DNA of 10,936 nucleotides from Ktedonobacteraceae bacterium (GTDB lineage Bacteria > Chloroflexota > Ktedonobacteria > Ktedonobacterales > Ktedonobacteraceae), in NCBI GenBank assembly GCA_014896635.1, contig JADBKA010000154.1, positions 1 through 10,936 on the forward strand. Direction: 5' to 3'. A program made the position numbers and the translations under genes. Each line of letters begins with the position of its first letter. Within the stretch, counting starts at the first letter, position 1. This document shows positions 6,651 through 10,936 of this stretch, in pieces. The notes beneath the pieces are model-generated. The model saw only the letters and a program-made list of their open reading frames with translations, had not been told where the DNA came from and did no database searches.

Positions 6651-7040
6651 GTGTGCCGACCTTTGAGAGAAAAAGAAGACAGCCAGACTGAGAGGGATGA
6701 GACGGTCATCCTGTTTCGTCCGGTCGGGTCGGATGAGCTGGCGCTGATTGAGAAAAGTGGCTGGAGGGCTTTTCCTCCCCGGCTCTTCTGGCAGCCGATT
6801 TTCTATCCAGTTCTCAATGAGGAATATGCCACGCGCATTGCCCGTGATTGGAATGCGCGAGACGGCAACACAGGCTATGTGACCCGCTTTCGGGTCCGCA
6901 GCGCCTTTCTGCGTCGCTACGAGATCCACCAGGTGGGAAGCGCATTCTACCAGGAATACTGGATTCCGGCAGAAGACCTGGAGGAGTTCAACCGTCAGAT
7001 CGTTGGCAGGATTGAAGTGGTTGCCGCATTCCACTCGTGA
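6651..7040 (+). CDS. Small conserved protein, ADP-ribosylation/crystallin-J1-like annotation family
   Basis: 129 residues from a GTG immediately after the preceding TGA, with AGGA six bases upstream in the end of the CGNR gene; no in-frame ATG precedes the conserved part. The core begins near residue 19 (ILFRPVGSDELALIEKSGWR) and includes FPPRLFWQPIFYPVLNEEYA (41-60), IARDWN (63-68), GYVTRFRV (75-82) and EYWIPAEDLEEFNRQIVGRIEV (102-123). I recall this pattern from proteins labelled ADP-ribosylation/crystallin J1; that label is not a demonstrated activity. Soluble, no membrane segment. Zero spacing to the CGNR gene implies translational coupling and a shared role. Confidence 0.7.
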   Translation: MCRPLREKEDSQTERDETVILFRPVGSDELALIEKSGWRAFPPRLFWQPIFYPVLNEEYATRIARDWNARDGNTGYVTRFRVRSAFLRRYEIHQVGSAFYQEYWIPAEDLEEFNRQIVGRIEVVAAFHS

Positions 7041-7155
7041 CCTTGCAGGACGTTTGACGCTTCCCCAGATGGGAGAGGACAGCCATACCAGGGGAGAAGT
7101 CAGGCAGCGCTCCCTGTACGATGACGCACACTCTCCTTGTAACCAGGAGCCAGAG

Positions 7156-7710
7156 CTAGACGCCCCAGACGATGACGATGAGCAGCGCCGCCAGCAGCAC
7201 CGTCGAGAGAGCAAAGAGCACGTATGCGGCCCGCAGCCAGCCTACCTTGCGTCGGATCATGGCCGCCAGGTCCGCCTGCGAGCGTGTGACGTTGAAGGTG
7301 TAGCGATGATAGAAGCGCACCTGCGTGGCCCACAAGGCCGCTCCGATTGCCAGGAAATAGCCGGCCAGCGCCGCGATGAGCAGCCCTTTGACCGGCAGGT
7401 TGCCTTTGAGATAGGCCGGCGGAAAGTTGCTGCTGAGAAGCGAGAGACCGAACAGCACGCCGAGAAAGGTGGCGATGCGCTCGATCAGCGACTTGCCCGC
7501 GTCGTTGAGATGGTCGAGCTGCTGGCTCTCCCACTCGTCGAAGAGCGCGTTGACCCGTTTGCTGGTCGGCGATGGCTCGTGCGCCTCGTAGAGTGGGATC
7601 TGTTGTGATTCTGACGGCGGCGCGCTTGTCTGCTGCTGTGGTGGTTGCTGTGGTTGCTGTTGCTGTTGTTGTTGTTGCTGTTGTTGTTGTTGCTGTTGCT
7701 GTTCGCTCAT
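7156..7710 (-). CDS. Membrane protein with an N-terminal polyglutamine tract
   Basis: 184 residues. MSE is followed by 16 consecutive Gln (4-19), then a Pro/Gln-rich stretch to about residue 37. Hydrophobic segments follow at about 76-95, 109-131 and 158-184, predicting three transmembrane helices with the last running to the C-terminus. The segment at 132-157 is basic (RFYHRYTFNVTRSQADLAAMIRRK) and probably cytoplasmic or a loop. No enzymatic motif recognised. GAGGG lies six bases before the ATG, which overlaps the upstream zinc-ribbon gene's stop (TGATG), so the two are translationally coupled. Polyglutamine of this length is uncommon in bacteria. The function is unknown. Confidence 0.75.
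   Translation of the reverse strand: MSEQQQQQQQQQQQQQQQQPQQPPQQQTSAPPSESQQIPLYEAHEPSPTSKRVNALFDEWESQQLDHLNDAGKSLIERIATFLGVLFGLSLLSSNFPPAYLKGNLPVKGLLIAALAGYFLAIGAALWATQVRFYHRYTFNVTRSQADLAAMIRRKVGWLRAAYVLFALSTVLLAALLIVIVWGV
7654..7701 (-). repeat. CAA/CAG repeat encoding 16 glutamines
   Basis: Sixteen in-frame Gln codons, a mix of 11 CAA and 5 CAG, run without interruption. Codon mixing limits slippage, but length changes of whole codons would keep the frame. Confidence 0.9.
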
Positions 7711-8240
7711 CAGTAGCCCTCACAATCCACAGCGACGGTCATCTCCACCCCGCACGTGGCGCAGGAGAGCAGCAGTTCGTCCAGTCCGCGCATGATCTCC
7801 TTGCGCTGCGAACGGACCTTCCTCAGTTTGTCCAGTTCCCGCGCGATCTCCTTGCGCTGCGAACAGACCTTCCGCCGGTCAAAGGGGGTGATATGCCCGT
7901 TTTTGCAGCGTACCCTGAACAGGTGACGCGCCTCCTGTGGCAACGTGGATGCAGTGGAAGAGGCTGATTGTTGCAGTGATGTGGTGGCAGCCGTCAGTAC
8001 AGCCTGGGCTTTTTCGCGGACGCCGAGCAGGAGATCGTTGCGCCCCAGGTACTCCAGGATGGCGAGCACGGCCTGGCGCCGCTCCTCCGGCTGTTCGTGC
8101 TGCAAGAGGGATGCCGCCTGCTCACCGCTTTGCGCACATGCCCGAAGCGGTGAGCAGCCTGCTCGCCCAGGGTGAGCGGGGCATCCTGGCTGTGGGGCGC
8201 CGGCAGCTTCGGTACGATCTGGGCCGCGAGCTCCTCGCAT
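7710..8240 (-). CDS. C-terminal zinc-ribbon protein with a disrupted N-terminus
   Basis: The frame from ATG 8240 gives 176 residues. Residues 39-85 (GEQAASLLQHEQPEERRQAV...) look helical and genuine, and the C-terminus is a zinc ribbon: C112-KNGH116, C126, C160-AT-C163, with a final C173-EGY. The first about 38 residues are Arg/Pro/Cys-rich and look like wrong-frame sequence. In another frame, 8245 to about 8155 encodes CEELAAQIVPKLPAPHSQDAPLTLGEQAA, which would join smoothly to the GEQAASLLQ segment. A 41-bp palindromic insertion separates the two, and that upstream frame has a TAG at 8248-8246 and no start codon. The gene may be inactive, or translated from 8240 with a novel N-terminus; its AGGAG is only two bases from that ATG. 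Coupled to the membrane-protein gene by TGATG. It is probably nucleic-acid or protein binding (inference). Confidence 0.6.
   Translation of the reverse strand: MRGARGPDRTEAAGAPQPGCPAHPGRAGCSPLRACAQSGEQAASLLQHEQPEERRQAVLAILEYLGRNDLLLGVREKAQAVLTAATTSLQQSASSTASTLPQEARHLFRVRCKNGHITPFDRRKVCSQRKEIARELDKLRKVRSQRKEIMRGLDELLLSCATCGVEMTVAVDCEGY
7772..7873 (-). repeat. 51-bp tandem duplication in the zinc ribbon
   Basis: Copies at 7772-7822 and 7823-7873 match at 44 of 51 positions by eye. They encode two 17-residue units of the form KV(C/R)SQRKEI-x-R-x-LD-x-L, placed between the Cys126 and Cys160 zinc ligands. The phase is preserved. One copy has Arg where the other has the zinc-ligand Cys. Confidence 0.9.
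8113..8167. repeat. Palindromic 41-bp insertion flanked by 14-bp direct repeats
   Basis: CTGCTCACCGCTT (8118-8130) and AAGCGGTGAGCAG (8145-8157) form a perfect 13-bp stem with a 14-nt loop. Near-identical flanks GCCGCCTGCTCACC (8113-8126) and GCAGCCTGCTCGCC (8154-8167) lie 41 bp apart. The element falls inside the zinc-ribbon gene and shifts its frame. Confidence 0.75.
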
Positions 8241-8267
8241 GGCTCCTACAGCGGCTGGTAAAAATAT

Positions 8268-8680
8268 TGAGCCATTCCATGCTCAACACTGAACGAGTAT
8301 CAAGATTTCATCCCATGTTGCTTCTCTGAAAGCAACATGGGATGAAAGAAGAAAGAGGATTTCCATTTTCCAAGCCCTCAAGAAACCTCGGCTTTCTGTC
8401 TCAGCTTTTCCGTTGAGAGAGGCGTGTTTTGAGACGCTGTTTTTGAGATGCGTTTTGATACAAAAACATCAGGTTATCGTCAGCATAAAATCATGTGCCT
8501 GAACATGATGCTGGTTGGCATCTGGTAGTCTCATCAAACGGACGCTTCTGAAACAGAAGTTTGATGAGGAGAAAGAGGGGTTCAGTCGGGTACGCGATGC
8601 CTTTTGAAAAGATCTGTTGGGATATCCAAAGCAAAGATCTGGCTTGCGATGCTGGTCTTGACAGATGAGAAAGAAACTGG
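8268..8680. other. Hairpin-rich non-coding stretch
   Basis: No credible gene is seen on either strand. In addition to the 8306-8347 palindrome there are hairpins at 8399-8418 (TCTCAGC/GTTGAGA), 8490-8509 (ATCATGT/ACATGAT) and 8530-8568 (CTCATCAAA...TTTGATGAG with an inner CTTCTG/CAGAAG), plus three tandem imperfect copies of about 13 bp at 8422-8460 (GCGTGTTTTGAGA, CGCTGTTTTTGAGA, TGCGTTTTGATA). Short direct repeats GCGATGC (8594-8600, 8646-8652) and AAAGATCTG (8608-8616, 8633-8641) follow. It could be a structured RNA, a regulator-binding region or the debris of a mobile element; the sequence does not decide. Confidence 0.5.
8306..8347. repeat. Perfect 18-bp inverted repeat (6-nt loop)
   Basis: TTTCATCCCATGTTGCTT (8306-8323) and AAGCAACATGGGATGAAA (8330-8347) surround the loop CTCTGA. 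There is no T tract on either side, so it is not a classical terminator. It could be a cruciform/REP-like element or part of a structured RNA. A 6-bp hairpin TTGAGC/GCTCAA lies just before it (8267-8286). Confidence 0.85.
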
Positions 8681-8686
8681 TAAATT
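8658..8686 (+). promoter_or_regulatory. Promoter of the TetR gene
   Basis: TTGACA (8658-8663) and TAAATT (8681-8686) are 17 bp apart. The -10 box lies at the left edge of a long inverted repeat, so a repressor bound there would block initiation. Confidence 0.7.
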
Positions 8687-8728
8687 GAATGTATGAATAT
8701 TTGCCAATAATATTCATACATTCAATTT
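8682..8728. promoter_or_regulatory. Perfect 20-bp inverted repeat, probable TetR operator
   Basis: AAATTGAATGTATGAATATT (8682-8701) and AATATTCATACATTCAATTT (8709-8728) flank the 7-nt spacer TGCCAAT. The repeat begins in the -10 box and ends nine bases before the TetR start codon. Position and perfect symmetry fit autoregulation by the adjacent TetR protein. At 47 bp it is longer than usual single TetR operators, so it may hold two dimers or also act at the RNA level. Confidence 0.7.
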
Positions 8729-8737
8729 GAGGAAGAT

Positions 8738-9427
8738 ATGATGATGAGGGACCCAACGAAACAGCAGCAACGAGCGCAGCGCCTTTTGGAAGCCGCTGCC
8801 CAGCTCCTGCTGCGCTGGGGATATCAACGAGTGACGATTGAAGAGATTGCCCGGCACGCTCATGTTGCTACTGGGACGGTGTACCTGCACTGGAAAACCA
8901 AAGAGGCCATTTTTGAGACGGTGCTGTTGCGTGAGATGGCTGCTCTCTGGCGTGAAATGTTGCACCGTATCCAGACTGATCCACAGCAGGCACTCGTCCA
9001 TTGTGTCATGCGTTCCCTCTTCTTGCTCATTCGCACGCGCCCCCTGGCGACTGCGTTGTTTACCCAGGACCGTGACCTTTTGGGCCACCTTTCTTTCGGG
9101 TTGTCAATGCCTGTCCCTATGCAGGGCCAGGAGTTCATCAAACAACTCCGTCAGTTCGGATTAGTGCGCACCGACTGCACAAATGAGGCGCAGACTTATG
9201 CCTTCACAGCGACCGTCAGCGGCTTTGTTCTCCTTGATCCAGCACAGACCCAGGTTTCACTGGAAGAGAAGGCTCAAGCCCTGGCCCAGACGATCCGGTT
9301 GGCATTTGAGCCAGAAACGCTTCCTGCATCCACGTTTTTGCAAGAACAGGTGGTACCCTGGTGGACGCGCCTGCTTGAGCAAGCTTGCGAGTTTTGCGAA
9401 GAGCAGATACAGGAGCGAATGACGTGA
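8738..9427 (+). CDS. TetR/AcrR-family transcriptional regulator
   Basis: 229 residues. The N-terminal HTH at about 33-57 (VTIEEIARHAHVATGTVYLHWKTKE) is a textbook TetR DNA-binding domain, preceded by the helix AQRLLEAAAQLLLRWGYQR. The rest is the helical ligand-binding/dimerisation domain, of usual family length. GAGGA lies just upstream; three consecutive ATG codons (8738, 8741, 8744) leave the exact start open. It is preceded by a promoter and a perfect inverted repeat, suggesting self-repression. The downstream gene was a cytochrome P450, so it probably sensed a hydrophobic substrate and controlled that gene; the P450 is now interrupted. Confidence 0.92.
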   Translation: MMMRDPTKQQQRAQRLLEAAAQLLLRWGYQRVTIEEIARHAHVATGTVYLHWKTKEAIFETVLLREMAALWREMLHRIQTDPQQALVHCVMRSLFLLIRTRPLATALFTQDRDLLGHLSFGLSMPVPMQGQEFIKQLRQFGLVRTDCTNEAQTYAFTATVSGFVLLDPAQTQVSLEEKAQALAQTIRLAFEPETLPASTFLQEQVVPWWTRLLEQACEFCEEQIQERMT

Positions 9428-9588
9428 TCATAGCATTTTTGAAAATGGAGCGCCGGGAAACCTGGTCGGCAGATCCTGCAAGCCGTGCAGGGCAGGGATC
9501 TTCAAGTGATCGAGCCGAGGGAGTGGACGTGTATGTCCTCCTGCCTCGACCAATCGACGAATTGGAGGTAAAGTATGGCAACCACTGA
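9424..9588 (+). CDS. Possible small ORF between TetR and P450
   Basis: A 54-codon frame begins at a GTG overlapping the TetR stop (GTGA), with AGGAG eight bases upstream, and ends 14 bases inside the P450 gene. The peptide (core MERRETWSADPASRAG...VDVYVLLPRPIDELEV) matches nothing I know. The overlap at both ends is operon-like, but the composition is not persuasive and it may simply be spacer. Confidence 0.25.
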   Translation: MIIAFLKMERRETWSADPASRAGQGSSSDRAEGVDVYVLLPRPIDELEVKYGNH

Positions 9589-9712
9589 TGCACCAAAAGT
9601 TCTTCTTCCAGGCCCTCGTGCGTTTCCCTTGCTCGGATGGCGTGCAAACTTACTCAAGCTGTTTCGCGATCCCTTTACCTATCTCCCAGAGCTCCACCAC
9701 AAATATGGGAAG
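9575..9712 (+). pseudogene. Cytochrome P450, 5' fragment interrupted by an IS
   Basis: The first 46 codons of a cytochrome P450. The PGP hinge motif and following region (LLPGPRAFPLLGWRANLLKL, then FRDPFTYLPELHHKYGK) are characteristic of soluble P450 N-termini. GGAGGT stands five bases before the ATG. The frame then enters the IS end and stops at 9817 after 34 unrelated residues; the heme-binding Cys region would be beyond the IS, outside the window. P450s are heme monooxygenases. The gene was probably co-regulated with the upstream TetR gene. Confidence 0.8.
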
Positions 9713-9747
9713 TGGAGTGAACCCATTTTGCCGGACACAGGGGGAAG

Positions 9748-10602
9748 TCAACTTCCGGCGACGGATAGGGAGGCGGCTTCAAACTCAGCAGGAGGAATAT
9801 ATCCCAAACTGGAGTGAAGTCTCTTCTCATTATACACTTTTTCGATGAATGTTGTCAAGTTCTGTTCTGCATCAGCAAATGAGGTATATTCTTTCAAATA
9901 CACCTCTTCCTGCTTCATCGTTTTGAAGAAGCTTTCTTCCTTCGCATTATCATATGGATTTCCTACCGCTGACATGCTGATACGCGCGCCAATGGCCTGA
10001 AGATGTTCAATATACTCGTGACTGGCATATTGCACCCCACGGTCGGAGTGATGGATCAAGCCGGGCAGTGGACAGCGCTCTGCAATGGCTTGCTGCAATG
10101 CTCGGCTCGTCATCTGCGCGTTCATCTCGCCTGAGAGATGCCAGCCGACGCACCGCCGCGAAAATGCATCCAGGATGGCAGCCAGGTAGACGAAGGCACT
10201 CCTCAAGCGGATGTACGTAAAGTCCGCCACCCAGGCTTGATCAGGAGCCGACAGGGTCACATCACTGAGCAGGTTGGGATAGACAGGAAAGCCATGACGC
10301 GAATTGGTGGTCACGACCACGAAGTGCTTTTTGATCTGGCACAGCAGGGCTTCTTCCCGCATGATGCGCAGCACACGCTTGTAATTGACGGGCCAGCCTC
10401 GACGGACCAGCTCGCGTGTCACCCGTCGATAGCCGTACCCAGAGAACTCCAGGATAATGCGCTCAATCTCATCTCGTAACGCGATGTCCTCTGGATCGGC
10501 CTGCTCGTCGCGTTCATAGTACCAGCTCCTGCTCACGTCCAGCAGGTCACAGAGCTGAACAATCGACAATTCAGGATGCTCTTGATGGGCCAGCGTAATC
10601 AT
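9748..10602 (-). CDS. IS3-family transposase OrfB
   Basis: 284 residues with a complete DDE integrase core: Asp127 (WVADFTYI), Asp187 (HHSDRGVQY) and Glu223 (DNAKEESFF), with 35 residues between the second Asp and the Glu, as in IS3 elements. The N-terminus has the HTH_21-like region (LSIVQLCDLLDVSRSWYY, GYRRVTRELVRRGW). The C-terminus NEKRLHSSLGYIPPAEFE is the usual family ending. ATG 10602 overlaps the stop of the orfA tail frame; natural expression of the active transposase is as an OrfAB frameshift fusion, which this copy may not be able to make. Confidence 0.93.
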   Translation of the reverse strand: MITLAHQEHPELSIVQLCDLLDVSRSWYYERDEQADPEDIALRDEIERIILEFSGYGYRRVTRELVRRGWPVNYKRVLRIMREEALLCQIKKHFVVVTTNSRHGFPVYPNLLSDVTLSAPDQAWVADFTYIRLRSAFVYLAAILDAFSRRCVGWHLSGEMNAQMTSRALQQAIAERCPLPGLIHHSDRGVQYASHEYIEHLQAIGARISMSAVGNPYDNAKEESFFKTMKQEEVYLKEYTSFADAEQNLTTFIEKVYNEKRLHSSLGYIPPAEFEAASLSVAGS

Positions 10603-10884
10603 CGCGTGACGTTCCGAGATTCCAACCGCTGTAACGTTTTTTTAGAATCTGGTTTTCCAGCGCGAGTCGCCCACAGAACTGTTCCAGTTCGGCAATCCGC
10701 TGCTCCTGCGTTGTTGTCCCTTCCGTTGGTGGTGGCAGAAATGCCGCTTCTCCTCGCTCTTGATAGAAAGAACACTCTCTGCCAAGCCATATTCACGACA
10801 TGCTTGTGCAGGGCGCCTTTGTCCTGTTGCCACCTGGCGCACGACATCCAGTTTAAATTCTCGACTGTGTACTCGTTTCTGCAT
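10599..10884 (-). pseudogene. IS3-family orfA, broken by a deletion and frameshifts
   Basis: ATG 10884 opens an OrfA N-terminus (MQKRVHSREFKLDVVRQVAT then ACREYGLAESVL). The frame is then lost. The expected continuation YQERGEAAFLPPPTEGTTTQ, followed by EQRIAELEQFCGRLALENQI, is present in a second frame, with the usual LxRWRxE-type residues between the two missing. That points to a short deletion not divisible by three near 10765. At an A7 run (10637-10643 on the minus strand) the natural tail TLQRLESRNVTR is in a third frame, ending at a stop that overlaps the orfB ATG. A family-typical orfA would be about 90-100 residues in one frame. Confidence 0.8.
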
Positions 10885-10936
10885 CTTCTTCTCCGTGTTG
10901 GTTTCCAGTCTACCATATTTTGGAGAAGTTGACTTC

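Larger units (their letters stand above)
9713..10936 (-). mobile_element. IS3-family insertion sequence (right end beyond the window)
   Basis: The left end reads TGGAGTGAACCCATTTTGCC then GGACACA, similar to IS3-type terminal repeats; the boundary could be 9713 or 9718. A subterminal GAAGTCAACTTC (9744-9755) recurs inverted as GAAGTTGACTTC at the very end of the window (10925-10936), so the other terminus should lie a few tens of bases beyond it. Inside are orfB (intact DDE transposase) and orfA (damaged), both on the minus strand. The target duplication cannot be seen. Confidence 0.85.

Noticed and set aside
7041..7155. Possible bidirectional terminator between the convergent genes
   Set aside because: Only a weak bulged stem and no T run on either strand, so I could not support it.
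8267..8728. CRISPR array, considered because of the repeated palindromes
   Set aside because: The palindromes differ from one another, spacing is irregular and there are no cas genes.
8469..8756. A 95-codon minus-strand frame in the hairpin-rich region
   Set aside because: Translation resembles AT-rich spacer, and it overlaps the TetR promoter and operator.

Overview
The window looks like chromosomal accessory DNA from a Chloroflexota bacterium of the Ktedonobacteria type. The basis is my recollection of protein families: a baseplate-J-like membrane-anchored protein, an ABATE/CGNR regulator, a SARP-type winged-helix fragment, a C-terminal zinc-ribbon protein and a cytochrome P450 with that lineage's style of N-terminus. 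No search was run, so the taxonomic placement is inference.

Layout. (1) 1-153 is the C-terminal end of an unrecognised gene, followed by a strong promoter (190-218) and a tRNA-Asp gene (257-330). (2) Directly downstream is a two-gene replication-type module: a small HTH protein (340-597) coupled by an ATGA overlap to a primase-polymerase/P-loop ATPase (594-2861). The ATPase stops early, exactly where a convergent baseplate-J-like gene (2831-3691, minus) also loses its C-terminus. This looks like a deletion junction in a decayed integrated element. (3) A frameshifted SARP-like winged-helix gene (3747-4597, minus) precedes the baseplate-J fragment, and about 400 bp of apparently non-coding DNA follows. 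(4) A metallo-beta-lactamase-fold hydrolase (4998-5783, minus) is divergent from a CGNR zinc-finger regulator (6006-6650) and a coupled small protein (6651-7040). The two near-consensus promoters have overlapping -35 boxes. (5) A minus-strand pair follows: a zinc-ribbon protein with a damaged N-terminus (7710-8240) and a polyglutamine membrane protein (7156-7710). (6) A hairpin-rich non-coding stretch (about 8260-8680) leads to a TetR regulator (8738-9427), whose promoter lies against a perfect 20-bp inverted repeat. (7) Downstream of TetR is a cytochrome P450 gene cut after 46 codons by an IS3-family insertion sequence (about 9713 to beyond 10936). The IS has an intact orfB and a damaged orfA.

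Two regulatory modules look functional: the CGNR regulator/MBL hydrolase pair and the autoregulated TetR (formerly TetR-P450). Much of the rest shows decay: two reciprocal truncations, two frameshifted genes, a gene interrupted by an IS, several short tandem duplications and dense palindromes. I see no CRISPR array, toxin-antitoxin pair or recognisable defence system. The most unusual items are the reciprocal truncation near 2850, the frame-altering repeats in the primase linker, and the palindrome-dense DNA from 8113 to 8728.
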